Below are positions 1-12,482 of a stretch of DNA of 64,000 bases, one piece after another. Numbering within the stretch: the first letter of the stretch is position 1; every line of letters starts with the position of its first letter. The translations under genes and the position numbers were made by a program. The stretch is from positions 4,887,820 to 4,951,819 of the forward strand of contig CM034604.1 in assembly GCA_020091685.1 (NCBI GenBank). The letters run 5' to 3'. Below the pieces are notes generated by a model. The model was not told the DNA's origin, did no database searches, and was given only the letters and a program-made list of their open reading frames with translations. This DNA comes from Lutjanus erythropterus (taxonomy: Eukaryota > Chordata > Actinopteri > Lutjaniformes > Lutjanidae).

Positions 1-29
1 AGTAAAACTTGTTCATGCTTTTATTTTCA

Positions 30-437
30 GCAGGCTGGACTGCTGGATTGGTCTAAAAATCAATCAGACAGCTGCAGCTGGTCCAGACTGCTGCTGCCAA
101 AATCCTCACTAACGCCAAGGAAGTGGATCATTACACTGGTGCTTCAATCACTGCACTGGCTTCCTGTGAGTCAAATGATGGATTTTAAAATTCTATTACT
201 TGTCTATAAAGTACAAAATTGTCTCGGGCCTAAACAAATCTCTGATTTACTTGTAGGCTATGAAGCATCAAGACCCCTCAGGTCAACTGGGACAAGTTAC
301 AGTCTTTTAAATGCAACTTCTTTAACTATTTATCTGCTTGTTTCAGCTTTTTAATGTGATACTAATGCCTTATTCTTAATGTATTTCTCTGCCAAAGTAA
401 AACACGAATTGCCTTGTGCCTGAATAGTGCTACATAA
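30..437 (+). mobile_element. CR1/L2-clade LINE, 3' fragment
   Basis: The frame at 139-354 reads SLHWLPVSQMMDFKILLLVYK, followed by SDLL and SRPLRSTGT, the familiar C-terminal end of fish CR1/L2-type reverse transcriptase proteins. Upstream, LQLVQTAAAKILT continues the same protein in another frame, so it is broken by a frameshift. The end, GAATTGCCTTGTG then TGCTACATAAA, matches the LINE tail at 13888-13930, supporting one family. The piece is 5'-truncated and dead. Confidence 0.75.
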
Positions 438-854
438 ACACAGCCAACTCACCTTACCAGTAGGTCTAAGTAAACCACTTTTGACTAACAACCTCGTGTT
501 CATTGTCAAACCTTGCTCACATAAATATTCAGTTTATTCAGCTGAGAGGGCTGGCTGAGCCTCTCTGTGTGGGTGAACAGCTTGGTTGTTAGATGAAGCA
601 ATTACCCAAAAAATCTCCAGCACTTGTAATTACACCATCTCCAGCAACTGCAATTACTCTCCCAAACAAGGAAAACTCTGGTCTTTTTCAGACCTTGCCC
701 TTTGTCAAGAGAGGGGTGGTGAGTCCTTTGGCAAGTTGCACTTACATAAGTGTGGACACTGGAGAAAAAAAGGTATGCAGTGGACAGTGTGGTGATCTGA
801 TGACTTTCTGTGTATTTGTAGCAAGTAACTGTACAAAACTTATGTAGATTTTTT

Positions 855-2150
855 CATGTATCTGTACTTCACTCAAGTATTTCTTTTTCTGAGATGATTT
901 TACTTGTACTACCTACATTTGGACACGAATATTTGTGCTTTTTACTCCTTACATTTTCAAAACAGGCTTGCTAGTTTAGTTTTAATGCAAGACAAAAACA
1001 ACGTAAAAAGACAACAACAGAAATACAATGCCAAAAGAAGTGACAAGATGGCAATGACATAAAAGATATAACAAGATGAAAACAGCGCAAAACACATAAG
1101 ATGACAAAGACAGACGACGGAAATGACAAAAAGACTTAACAAGAAGCAAATGATGTAAAAGATGTAACAAAACAAATACAATATATCAAGATGAAGTAAG
1201 ACGAAATTGATGCAAAAGACAACAAGATGAAAATGGCACAAAACATGTAACAGGATAGAAATAACAGATGAAAATGACAAAAAGCTGTAACAAGATGAAA
1301 ATGATTTAAAAGATGTAACAAGACAAATGAAACAAGACAAAAAAAGGTGTAGTGAGACAAAACGACATAACAATACATAAGATGAAAATTACATAAAAAT
1401 TACAAAAGATGTAACAAGAAGTAAACAATATAAAAGATGTAACAAAGACAAATACGACATATCAAGACTAAATAAGATGAAATTATGTAAAAGACATAAG
1501 ATGAAAACAGCACAAAGCACGCAACAAGATGGAAATGACAGACAAAAATGACAGAAAGATGTACCAAGATGAAAGCGATTTAAAAGACGTAACAACACAA
1601 ATCCCACTTACAAAAGATAAATCAAGACAAAACGACATAACAATACATAAGACGAAAATTATGTACAAGTACATAACAGGATGAAAAAGATATAACATTA
1701 TAAATGTGATGTAACAAGACGAAAATTACGCAATATGATGAAAATAGTGTAACAATACATAACAAGATGAAAATCATGGATACAATGTAGCAAGACACAA
1801 ATGACATGATGTAACAATATGAAAACGATGTAAAAGACGTAACAAGACAACAACGATGTGAGAGACATGACAAGACAAGAACAGGATGAAAGACATAATA
1901 GGACAAAAATTCTGTAAAAGATGGAACAATATGAAGCAGACAGAGAGGGAGACTTGACCGCAGAGAAAAGGTCAGAAAAGTTCAGAAACAGTTGGTAAAA
2001 TGTCCTCCAGAGGACGACTTTTCACTTATAAGTATATACTTTAAGTATATTTTAGAGCCTGAACCTTTTCACTTTTACCCGAGTAAAGAAGTTGAATCAG
2101 TACTACTTTTACATAAGTATCTACTTCTACTTAGGTACAGAGTGTCTGTT
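855..2150. repeat. Dispersed fish repeat carrying a 1-kb internal A-rich tandem array
   Basis: The ends consist of runs such as ACTCAAGTATTTCTTTTTCTGAG and CACTTTTACCCGAGTAAAG, typical of a very common teleost dispersed element. Between about 957 and 1935 is a degenerate tandem array of units like GATGTAACAAGATGAAAAT and GACAAAAACGACATAA. The long minus-strand open frames here (FHLVTSF-type repeats) are translations of this array. A second copy lies at 8106-8740. Confidence 0.6.
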
Positions 2151-3075
2151 CTTTAGAAGTGTTATATTTTCTGACATAAAGCAGGATGATTGATCTGCAC
2201 GGGCAAAGGATTCATCCACCATTATTCTTCGGCCAATTTACAGCTGTTAAACCAGCTCATTAGCTCAACCATAAAAACATCAAGAGGTGATCCTTCCTTG
2301 CCCTGACTAATTTCAGAGACTGTTCAAAGCTGCTGTAAGAACTCCGACAAGTCATAAAGCAAACAGTTTTAATAGGAAGACGTCATCAGGCTGTTTATTT
2401 ACTGTGGCACCTCGACACAGCAGCTCCTCATCTTTATAAGCTCATTAGATAAAAAGGCACCTATCGACCTGCAGCACTGTGTGAATGGCACGTCGCATTA
2501 CCTCACTGCACAGGCTGAGCTCCTCGCTCCTGTTTCTCATGTGTGTCCAGGGCTAATGAGCTCTGCTGGGTCATGGAACAGGTGGCAACATGCCCACAGT
2601 CATTTTAATGTGAGCTGTGTGGCTCCAACACTGTTGCACACAGTCCATTATAGAATCAGAGAGTAAATTAAAAATCACAGCTAAGAGAACATTTGCACGC
2701 TTTAAGAGGATTATGACATTTTTTCCACGACTGGGACATTCTACTCCAGTGGAAAAAGATGGAGTGAAATAAAGGAGGAATTCCAACGCCCAAACAACAC
2801 ATTCTTCAAGCAAATTAAAGTACACACACACACATAGTTCAACATTTTTGGAAATATGGTTGCTTGCTTTCTGTCTTAGAGTGTAGAGAGAAGATTGATA
2901 TGAATCTCATGCATGGAGGCAGGATGCGTGAAAGGAAAAGGACCCAGATGCAGATGCCAGAGGCAGAGCTGAAGCAGTTAAATCATTTTATTTTTACAGG
3001 AGCTTACAGGATGGTAAGGTAGGTACAGGTCAATGCCTGAGGCCTGTGCTTCACTACGCCTAAGAACCACTAAGT
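2151..3075. other. No gene seen; single-copy-looking sequence
   Basis: The stretch 2160-2830 is less repetitive than its surroundings and has no splice-supported frame. A (CA)n run lies at 2822-2834. A distal regulatory role is possible, but the sequence alone does not show it. Confidence 0.4.
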
Positions 3076-3279
3076 CAGGCATGTCCAAACTGTTCCATAA
3101 AGGGCCATGTGGCTGCAGGTTTTCATTCCTACCAAGTCGGAGCACACCAGGCTTGACTCATTTAATCAACTGATTTCAGTCTTCAAACAGCTGATTGGTC
3201 TAATCAGGTGTGCTGTAGACTGGTTGGAACAAAAACCTGCAGCCACTCGGCCCTTTATGGAATAGTTTGGACATGTCTG
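3076..3279. mobile_element. hAT-type MITE, 204 bp, with 8-bp target duplication
   Basis: The element starts CAGGCATGTCCAAACT and ends with the reverse complement of CAGACATGTCCAAACT. The inverted repeats extend about 50 bp on each side (TTCCATAAAGGGCC, GTGGCTGCAGGTTTT). Both flanks carry CACTAAGT (3068-3075 and 3280-3287), the 8-bp duplication expected of hAT elements. It has no coding capacity. Confidence 0.88.
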
Positions 3280-3287
3280 CACTAAGT

Positions 3288-4139
3288 GGTCACAAAACGG
3301 TGGTTATCGACTCGATAATTCAACCCAGGTTTTCCCATTCTAGCCACAAGGTCAAAAATAAAAGAGGTCGCTGCTACATGCCTGCCTGTGCTGTTGTCCA
3401 TCAAGCTGTTAATTCCAACATAACTTCTCCAGAAACCACAAGCTAGTGCTGTTTTTATACTTTGACTTGTGCACAGATTAAAGTTCATGTGAAGCAATAA
3501 TAAATTGTGTTCTGAGTTTGTCACACCACAGAAATGTGCCCACCACTACGACCTGAAAACCACCTGAAACATGGACGCTCTGTCTTGCAGCTTTATTGGA
3601 CATGTCTGCACAGGTTTGAGCCACCAGAGCCAGAGGACAGTGACAGGATGGTATTTTTTTTCTCCTGTGTCGGGGTTGTTGGAACTGAAGTGAGCTGAAG
3701 TGAATGCTGGGCTGATTTGGACTGAGAGAGTCGCTGAAGGTATCGGTTCGTGGAGCTTGTATAGTGTTGGGGGACGATGGCTCTGGCACATCACTGAGCC
3801 ATGTTTCAGATCCGCCAAAAACATCTTGAACAGTCTCACAATTCAGTACTACATAGTTCTCAGTTTTTTCACATTTTCAGCAACTATTTTTGAACATATC
3901 TAATGTGTTTGGTGGAAAAACTATGAATCCCTTAAAACAGACTTTAAACAAATGAGTTAAAATGTGTTCTGTGAGCTTTACAGGTGTTTCTTTGTGTATT
4001 TTTGTACTTTAGAAAGAGCCAGGCTGTTTTCCAGGCTTTCAGTCGTTTCATCAGGACACCAGCTCCATTCTTAGCATACAGACATGAGATGAACATGTTG
4101 GATAGAAAATGGGTGAACGTTTGAAGTATTGACATTGTA
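3288..4139. other. No gene seen
   Basis: Overlapping minus-strand frames at 3282-3839 have no recognisable domain and no codon-like pattern. No repeat family is recognised. Confidence 0.4.
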
Positions 4140-4200
4140 TGAGGTACTTATCCTTAGTCACTGTATTACAGAAATAAAATGATTATGGATAAGTACCTCA
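4140..4200. repeat. Perfect 14-bp inverted repeat
   Basis: TGAGGTACTTATCC at 4140-4153 is matched by its exact reverse complement at 4187-4200, with a 33-base AT-rich spacer. It could be a minimal MITE or a hairpin; no target duplication is evident. Confidence 0.7.
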
Positions 4201-5119
4201 AAGCCCTTATAGTGATTCAGCTGAATCTGGGGCCCGGAACTTGAATCTCTCCTCTGTGTTTTTTGTGATACGGTGAGAACAGCCCAGGCTGACTCTCTGG
4301 CTCTGCCACTGTCATTTGGTGCTGCTCATCTGCAACCAGACTGTCAAGTCAAGCGAGTAATTGCTCTTCGACTCACTGGATAGTACTTGTCATCCAGTAT
4401 TGACAAAAGGTGACCAAAGCTTCGGTGTTTAATGATGGACGATCAACAGGTTGAAATTTATGATGACATCTGACGGTGGGGAGTTTTTCACGGCCAAACC
4501 CTGAATCCTAGCAGTGAGCCAGTTTTCTAGAAATTGACTTATTCAGTGTGTTGCATAGACTCCCGTTTCAGAAAGAAAAACGATACAAAGACACCTCTTC
4601 ATTCTTCTTTTCTCCTGAGAACCCAGTTCTCTCAGCAGCCTCTTCAATCTCTCACTGCACTGGATGTCTATTTTTAGCATTGTGCAAATGAAGGCTCACT
4701 CAGCGTCTATCACAGCAGAGACCTTGGACCGAATGACCTTTTTACACAATGCTATCTTTTATCATTTTACTTTTGGGCTTACTGTGTGCTGTTGTAAATA
4801 CTGCTAAACGCCGGCTTTAGGCTGGCCTCACGCCGCACTCTGTGAACTAATGTGAGAACATGCGCAACATAACGGCTTCAGACAGCAGCTCTCTGCAGCC
4901 ACAGTGAGACCCACATCTTATTAAAGGTGTTAGGCAAATTTCCAGTGCAGCGATGCTCCAAACTGACAGTCATTCTCAATCGGAGCTTCCTTTTTTCTCT
5001 GGTGCATCCTCAGAGGAGACATTATTAACTAAATATCTGGGTTTTACATCATTTGTGCAAGTTAGCTCCTGTTTTTTTTTTTTTTATGAAACACCATGCA
5101 GTTGAGTTGCAGAGTTTTC
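4201..5119. other. No gene seen
   Basis: Mixed AT-rich sequence with an 13-T run near 5073-5085. No coding signal and no recognised repeat. Confidence 0.4.
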
Positions 5120-5345
5120 GAAAATTTGAAACCAGTGTTGCTTTCTACAGATCATGACCTGGTTACTCAAGATAATCCACATACCTTGTTGAGAGGAGTT
5201 TCATGCAGGAACTACTTTCTTTCTGCAGCAGAATCTTACATGAAACTGCTCGTGACAACATCTTGAGTGACCAGGTCATGATTTTAGGTAAAAGAGACAC
5301 TGGTTGTGGTGCTCAAAGCTCCAAAAATACAGTTGATCAATTCAA
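5120..5345. mobile_element. Foldback (long inverted repeat) element
   Basis: ATCATGACCTGGTTACTCAAGAT near 5152 is matched in reverse complement by ATCTTGAGTGACCAGGTCATGAT near 5260. Inner arms (GTTTCATG and CATGAAAC) and outer arms (ACCAGTGT and ACACTGGT) also pair. It resembles a dispersed teleost foldback/MITE family; superfamily not assigned. Confidence 0.55.
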
Positions 5346-6559
5346 AACCAGAGTGACATGTAGCCCCATTATATTAAAGAGAAGGCAGTCATCCCTGTGG
5401 ACCATATCTTCAGAATAATCTAAGTGGGATGACAACAACAACAAAGATCAAAATCACAATTTGCTTTATTGTCTTTATTGTAGCAAGTGTGCATGCAGCT
5501 TGAGTACAGCAGTCCAAATAGTGAGTTGGAGCCGTAGACTGAAATCCTGTTTAATACATGATCTATGGTTGAAGCGAATTCTTTCGCTTGACCCATCACC
5601 AGGCTTGGAGAACCTCAGGCAGGCTGAAGGAGCTCTGCAGGACATGCGAAACATTGCAAATTAACAGTAACAAGCGACAGTGAGTCCTCCTGTAAGTTGA
5701 TCAGCTCTTTATAACTGTCAGTTGTCTGTCGATGTAAAGTTAAAACTGTAATCCTGGAAGCAAAAGCCCACTGCTGAAAATACACAATCTGAACAATAAG
5801 CTCAGTGCCCGTCTCACTGCCTGCCAAACTCCATTAAGATCTTGCTCAGTTTAACTGTTATAAACATCTCCGCCTTCTACAAGATTATTAATAATTTCTT
5901 ATGAGTCATAAAGACACATTTACTCATTCAGCGAACATTCAGCACTAATCTGACGTCCAGTTAACCTGAAACGGGAAAACTGAAACAGTTATTCCAGCCC
6001 AGAGTAGAAATTTCAAAGGGGGACACCACAGCTGTAGAGTAGCAAGTATGTCAACTTGGGTTGTTTCCTTGATCTCTGACGACAGAGTTCATAGTCATTT
6101 TATGATTTATTACAGTACATATATATCACAAATGTTTCATATAAGTTTCTTCATGAGTGCACGAATGCAGTCTTTTAATATGAAATTACAAATGCACAAT
6201 ATTCCACTGTCGAGATTGAAAAACGAATCAGTTTCATATGAAGCCAAGTGGAGCAGGATGTAATTGTACATCCCACATTTGGACAGCTGCCTGTCAAACA
6301 CTGGTGTCTGGGTGAAAACACAAATTAAACAAACCACAAAGGAACTTAGCCGTGCCCAGGCAGTTCACCATGTCTGCTAATTTGTCTCAAGACAGATTTC
6401 TTATTTATTTATTTTATAGCTCAGGTCATTTGTTCTATCATTTAAAGACATTGTAGTCAGCAGTGTAATTTCTAAGATTTGGCAAAAAACAAGTCAGCAA
6501 CACTTTCTATGATGCTCATATGCTCATGTCTATGATGCATTATAAACATACTGTATATC
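5346..6559. other. No gene seen
   Basis: No frame in this stretch carries a recognisable family. AT-rich unique-looking sequence. Confidence 0.4.
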
Positions 6560-6589
6560 ACTTATTCCTGAGAAGCGGGACAAATTCAT

Positions 6590-6790
6590 TATACCCTGTC
6601 ATCAGGGTGTAATGTGATTTGGCAAATATTGCCCACAATCAGCGACAGTGACATTGCAAAGACATCTCAGACAATGTCAGCTTTGCACCAAAAATGACAT
6701 AATCGACTAAATGACATGATTATGATGGTGTCATGTCAGTCCTACGCAGAACCCTTCAAATAAAGCATTTCCCTTTTTTCTCTTAATGAA
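6590..6790. repeat. Dispersed repeat shared with the receptor-gene intron
   Basis: GACATCTCAGACAATGTCAG, then CTTTGCA and a GTCATGTCAGT motif, recur in the same order at about 53846-53948 (GACATCTCCAACAATGTCAG, CTTTGCA, GTCATGTCAGT). The two copies are diverged members of one family. Confidence 0.5.
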
Positions 6791-6799
6791 ATGGCTTAG

Positions 6800-7270
6800 C
6801 TGTGAACTTCATGATATGTTCATAATATATAATATTAATTAAAATTTTTATCAACAGTATACCAATATCAGTTAGTACCATAATTAATATGTAAACCTTT
6901 AATAAATGGTTAGTTAATTAATTCTTATTACAGCATTAATTAGCTGTTAGTTAATAGTTATTATGTATTAGCTGATACTTGCTAGCATCTTTATAAATTA
7001 TGAAATAATGTATGAATTAATGACTTAAATGAACACCTTTAGTAAATGATTACTAGACATATTAAATAACTACTAATGAACTGTAAGTTTATTCTTATTC
7101 ATCATTAACTTATGGGTGAATTAGTGCCATGGGCACCATCAGTAAATGATTACTAGAAACATTAATTAACCATTAATTAACTGTGGGTTAATGCTTATTA
7201 CGCATGAACTAATGTTAATTAATAGACCCTGATTATAAAGTGTTACTGACCCTGATTATAAAGTGTTACT
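6800..7270. repeat. AT-rich direct repeats ending in a ...TTATAAAGTGTTAC terminus
   Basis: Degenerate units containing AGTAAATGATTACTAGA (about 7040 and 7142) and TTAATTAACT recur at roughly 100-bp spacing. The block ends in a short duplication of GACCCTGATTATAAAGTGTTACT (7226-7270). The GTAACACTTTATAA terminus is typical of a common teleost non-autonomous DNA element; the left end was not found. Confidence 0.45.
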
Positions 7271-7274
7271 GAGA

Positions 7275-8105
7275 TCAGCAAAATCATCAGTAAGTTCAAT
7301 CTGTTCACTTTTTGTATTTAGCAGTCTATATAGTGAATTATTACAGACAGTATTGGCTGAAAGTATGTGTTAGTTTCTTATAGCACCTCTCAAGTCTTTT
7401 TATGCTATTTAAATGCTAAAATATTGCAGAGAAATAGTGCCTCAGCTCAGACACAATCAATATCTGATTACCATATATCCTGTGTCTAATCAAGCCAATA
7501 ATCTCCTGAATGCAAATATTTCTGTAGAGTGGTACGGAGAGCTCCCTTGTAAGCGTTGAGAGCCAATCAGTTTTCCATTTGGAATCTGAGCACACACGCA
7601 GATTTGATGAATATACATTTTCACAAAGGAAATAAACATTTGTGCACCGTTTGAATAGACGGCTCTTGCAAAAGCACTGATGCATAAACTTCACATTATT
7701 TTAATATATGTACTCCAGGAAGTAGGATTGTAACACAAATCACATATCTCACAAAAATATCTACATTTAGATTATCCCAGAGTCCTGTGTTTGACCCTAT
7801 CCTAGTCTGTTGGTAGACATTTGACTTTTTTGTGGGTGGAGCTTACATGTTAGCTAACACTAGCTGTTTTTTAACAGTGGCTGAAGAAAATAAGAGCTCT
7901 TCTGAATATGTATAAATGTACCATGACATAATCATGACACTGACTCTAAAAGCAAACTATACATATGCCTTCTGTCCAGAGGACACTGTGGTTCAAAATA
8001 AGCTGCTTGCACAGATGCCCTCTATGGCCATTTTTTTTGGTGAAGATGGGGTGGTTGTAGAATGAACCTTGAATGTAAGAGTAACGAAGTCCCTCAGTAT
8101 TTTAG
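7275..8105. other. No gene seen
   Basis: AT-rich sequence with no recognisable coding frame or repeat. Confidence 0.4.
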
Positions 8106-8740
8106 CCAGAGGTGGGAAGTACCCAAATACAAATACTTTGTACCTGTCCTTGTGTACATTTTTTAGTATTTCTTTTTCTGACAACTTTTTACATCTAGTT
8201 CCTACATTTGAACACAAATATCTATGCTTTTTACTCCTTACATTTTCAAAACAGGCTTGCTACTTAAGTTTTAATGAAAAACATAAACAATGTAAAAAGA
8301 CCTAACAAAACAAAAACATCATAAAAGACAAAAACGGCGAAGATTTAACAAGATGAAAATGATATAGAAGGTGCAACAAGACAAATACAACACAACAAGA
8401 TGCAACAAGATGAAAATAGCACAAAACATGTAACAAGATGAAAACGACATCAAACAAAAATAACAAAAAGACATGACAAGAGGAAAACATTGTAAAAGAT
8501 GTAACAAGAAAAACACCACATAAGATGAAACAAGACAAAGATGATGTAAAATATATAAGACAAAAACAGCACAAAAGATATAACAAGATGAAAATGACAT
8601 CAGACAAAAATGACAAAAACATGTAACAATAAATTAATGATGTAAAAGACGTAAGGCATTCTGCTTCTTACATTTTCAAACCACACTCGTTACTTTAGTT
8701 TTAATGCATTTAAAGGGATTTATTAATGGTTCTTTTGTGG
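8106..8740. repeat. Second copy of the element with internal A-rich array
   Basis: The segment TGCTTTTTACTCCTTACATTTTCAAAACAGGCTTGCTA is shared almost exactly with 937-973. The array at 8285-8655 uses the same unit type (TAACAAGATGAAAATGA). It is shorter than the first copy, so array length varies between copies. Confidence 0.6.
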
Positions 8741-10020
8741 GTCATTGCATGCCGCCTTCCCAACATCAAGACTGATTTCAACCTAAATTTAAGGAACAAC
8801 AAGAATAAATTTCAGAATAAATGCACCACTTGTGCTTTTCATCAGACTTGGTGGACGTTTAACGCTTCAGAGACATTTATGACGTCCTGAAAGGACTTTA
8901 AATGGACGAAATCCTGTGAAATACTAACTGTTTTCACTCAGCCTCACTAGTAATTAGTGGGATGAAAACATGTTCTGTTCGCTCATTAGTTCCTTTGATT
9001 TATTTCATTTGGAAGTTTTGTTTTGGCTCTCAAACAATCCCACTCACCCTCATTAAACTTAAACCCACATACAGTACATTAATATCCTTGACAGTATACA
9101 CGTGGTTTGGGGCCTCTTCTTTAATTTGCCTCATTTCACCTTCTTGTATTCTTTTGGCTCATTAACAGGTCGAGGATTCATGGCCCTCGATGGACACTTC
9201 TTGCAGAACCAAATTAAAACCTATTACTGTCAGTGACCCACAGCCTTCAGTGAGGTGTCCTTATTGTCTGCAAAATGACTTATCTGGGATTCACTGCAGA
9301 GACAATTACTGTTCATCACAACCCGGATTCTTTTCCTTTTTGTACCTTGATAAGATCGGGTAAAGCTTGGCAGGTTTGTAATCTCTGAGGTTTAGAAATT
9401 CAAGTTGAGCATCCTGTCTTCTTCGTGAATTTATCTTCACATATTCCCCTGAGAAACAAACAGTTTGCATTTCATTAGAGTGGTAGCTGAGAGCAGCGAG
9501 TGCCTCTGGAGCAGAGTGTCTTTCACATTATTACAGCATGCCTGGCTGAGACTCTCTGTCAAATCATAGATACGAATTTAAAGCGGGTGAGCAGGTGAAG
9601 CTAGTGACACCCATTGACTTTATCACATTAACTGCTGTGAAGTGGCAACCTCCGAAGACTTCTTTGTCTGTCTTCTGGCCCCCATTGAGTGCTCCTTTGC
9701 CGTTTGGAGCGAATAGTTGTCTAACTACTGATTTCCATTTTTATTTTTACCAGCCGCAGCTGCAACAGCGTGGGGTGGGCATTGCTTTCACCTCATGAGC
9801 CTGCGTGTGTGTGTGTGTGTCATCATGGCAAAATATGGTCCTGGATACATTTACTATCGCAGGAACTTCCACAGCAGCAGTTCTGAGTACTTTGCCAGGT
9901 GTTTTATATGTCTGTCTGTCTGTCTGTGGACAGATTTTGTCAACATGATAGAATCACAACTATGCAAAATGCAGTTAACTTCACAGGTGTGTAGTTGAAC
10001 ATGGGTGTGTTCCAACACAT
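8741..10020. other. No gene seen
   Basis: No coding support. A (GTCT)n microsatellite lies at 9908-9927 and a (GT)n run at about 9805-9820. Confidence 0.4.
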
Positions 10021-10900
10021 GAGTACTGAGTAGGCCTGGGCAACAAAAGAATAGTGATGTCTATCAGCAATTCAATCAGGAGAGACTAAGAGTAAAAGAG
10101 AAATGGTTTATTGGCACGTGCATGATATATGAAACATGAACAGACTTTGGCGGTTAGATCCCATTGAGGTGAAACAATATGTATATATATATAAATGGGG
10201 GTGATGAAGCTGTAGTGAAGAGAACCCCCCGGGGTCTAGACACTGGTGGTGATGATGAGGTGCAAAGCAGAGACTGGTGAGGTGAAGTGGCTCTGGACTC
10301 CTGCTGCCTGGACCTGAAGACTGGAGGAGAGGGCGTCAGGGAGGATCGAGGTGAACATCTTGTGGCTACCTGGGTCCAATGACTGGAGGAGAGAGGGGTG
10401 GAGGAGGGTCGCGCGACTGACTGAATGACAACTGATGGAGCAAAGACAGAGACGATTTAAGGATTTGGCAGCAGCAAATTGACTGGCTATCGCGACCGTG
10501 GCAAAATCTGATTGGATAGTAACGACGAAGGTGAACGCCCACAAACAGCTGATTAGAGGGAATAGGAGGAGTGAGACGGAGTAAAGGAAAGTTGTGAATG
10601 AAGGCAGCGTAATAGAAGGTCTTCCTGATTGAACTTACGCTAAGCTTCATTAGACAGAACAGGCGGTAACGCTGATGCAAGACAGCAATGGCACTGACAG
10701 GCAGAGGGAGAGATGAGAGATTTTAGAAGTTTAAATAGACCACCAGTGTATTTGGAAGGGTGCGTTTGGTATGTGCTACAGAGAGTGAGGGTGTCGCATG
10801 TGTTTGCGGTACAGCTGGAGTTGACTGCTGGAACTAGCTCGCAGGCGCAGATGAATACTTGCCGGCTCATACACGGCCTATCATATCCCTAAGCGCTAAC
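10021..10900. other. GC-richer block of unknown nature
   Basis: This block is richer in G and purines than its surroundings (for example GACTGGAGGAGAG twice, at about 10319 and 10380). It contains overlapping minus-strand frames at 10236-10680 with no domain I recognise. It may be an untranslated or LTR-like part of a retroelement; I cannot assign it. Confidence 0.25.
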
Positions 10901-11228
10901 ACTGATACGCTTACAGCCGATCATTTCACCGGTGTGCTTTTCAGTTGCCACGTCAACACGTGAGAAATGGTGTGTGAGACAACAACGTGCAAAATGAGTG
11001 CAGAAAAAAAGGGGCAGTTCTCACTCTCTATCGGTGTGGCAGTTTTCTTTTATGTTAGCTGTTTCCACCCTTTAGAGTATCAGCTTTGCAGTTTTGTTGC
11101 ATAATAAAGATAACTTCAACCGTTTGCCTTTTTTAAAGCTAATTATGATTGCTCATCTCAGCCCTTCCATCATGATCAGGGCTGTTTGATCACGGCTGAG
11201 TCTTCTTAGATCCACTTGGGGATTAAAC

Positions 11229-12474
11229 TAGAGCTGCACAATATATCGTTTGAGCATCGTCATCGCGATGTACGTGTGCGCAATAGTCACATCGCAGGAG
11301 GCAAACGTGTTCTCGTCTAATTTCAAGGGTACCTGACACACACTGCGCGCAGCGATCCACCAATCACAATCGTTCTTAATCAGTTTGCCAAAGCAGACCA
11401 CGCCCCTGCATATGGAGTGAGTCGCTGGTAACAACATTGAAAAATGAGCAACGAACAAGAGAAAATCACTGAAAATGAAGACTTGGTGCCAAAAAGAAAA
11501 GCAACGTCAGTTATCTGGAATTATTTCGGCTACAAGAAGGATGATATTGACCAAACACGTGTTCTGTGTCGACAGTGCCTTGCACCTGTTGCTACAACGA
11601 GAGGTAACACAATTAATTTGTTTGACCATTTTCGTCGGCACCACACAGCTCAGTACGACGAATGCAAAGCCAGATGTGAATTGGACCACATGTGAGCATC
11701 ATCGTTTTACTGTCACTGTTACTTTTGTATAAGTTATAATACCTGAAATCTCAATGCAGAGCTGCAGTGAGCAGACAGGACAGATGCGACTGTATGCAGC
11801 GCATCTCTGTGAAGAGCGACTGATTTAAAAGTCGTCACATCACCTTGAGTGAAATCCAGACTGTAACTTTTTTCACTGATGTAACTCTGCTATCACAAAG
11901 AAACAGATCATAAAACTGTGATGTTCATTGAAACTTTGGTGATATCAGCTGTCTTAACTTCTACACAGCTCCTCTCTGCTCACCGCTGCAGCTCTGTCTC
12001 ACCCCGTCTGTCACAAAGTGTGTCTGCTGATTGATTGATCATGACTTCTAACCAATCAGATGTGCTGCTGTAGGCGGGACATTGAGCCAGACTACAGAGT
12101 GTAGTTGTGTATTATACTGTACAGTGTATAATGATCTAATATATGTATAGTGTATACATAGTACAGCACTGTATAAGTTTGAAGTTTTTAATATTATTAC
12201 CATTATCATTACTATTATCATTATTATTACATTACATAACTATGGTGATAATTACAGACAGACAAAGATCAAAGACAAGTGCATTTTAAAAATAATTTAA
12301 CCCTAATGCCACCACTTTTTTCTTTCTTGCTGATCCAAAAAATGATCAGATCTGTGACTCAAAACCATGATACGATCCGAAAAAAAAAAAATCCTGTATT
12401 TTTTCATATTGCAAAATATATCGCAGGGTTAAAAAAAAAAGCAATGTCAGTTTTTCCAATATTGTGCAGCCCTA
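11229..12474 (+). mobile_element. Non-autonomous hAT element (1246 bp) with BED-finger exon
   Basis: The termini are TAGAGCTGCACAATAT and the reverse complement of TAGGGCTGCACAATAT, flanked by an exact 8-bp duplication GATTAAAC (11221-11228 and 12475-12482). The only coding part left is a BED zinc-finger exon at 11444-11695; the catalytic transposase region is missing. The interior at 12100-12250 is AT-rich filler. Confidence 0.88.
11444..11695 (+). pseudogene. hAT transposase N-terminal fragment (BED zinc finger)
   Basis: An 83-aa frame begins MSNEQEKITENE. Residues 23-67 form a BED finger: SVIWNYFG, Cys42-x2-Cys45, then NLFDHFRRHH with His62 and His66/67. BED fingers bind DNA in ZBED proteins and hAT transposases. 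The frame ends where an intron or the missing RNase-H-like domain would follow. It is a relic rather than a host gene, because it sits inside terminal repeats with a target duplication. Confidence 0.8.
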
Positions 12475-12482
12475 GATTAAAC

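Noticed and set aside
957..1906. Several overlapping minus-strand frames of 60-138 aa rich in F, L, S, C and V
   Set aside because: They are translations of a degenerate A-rich tandem array; the same pattern appears at 8302-8622 and has no start, domain or splice support.
11444..11695. A host ZBED gene
   Set aside because: The frame sits inside hAT termini with an 8-bp target duplication, and lacks the rest of a ZBED protein.
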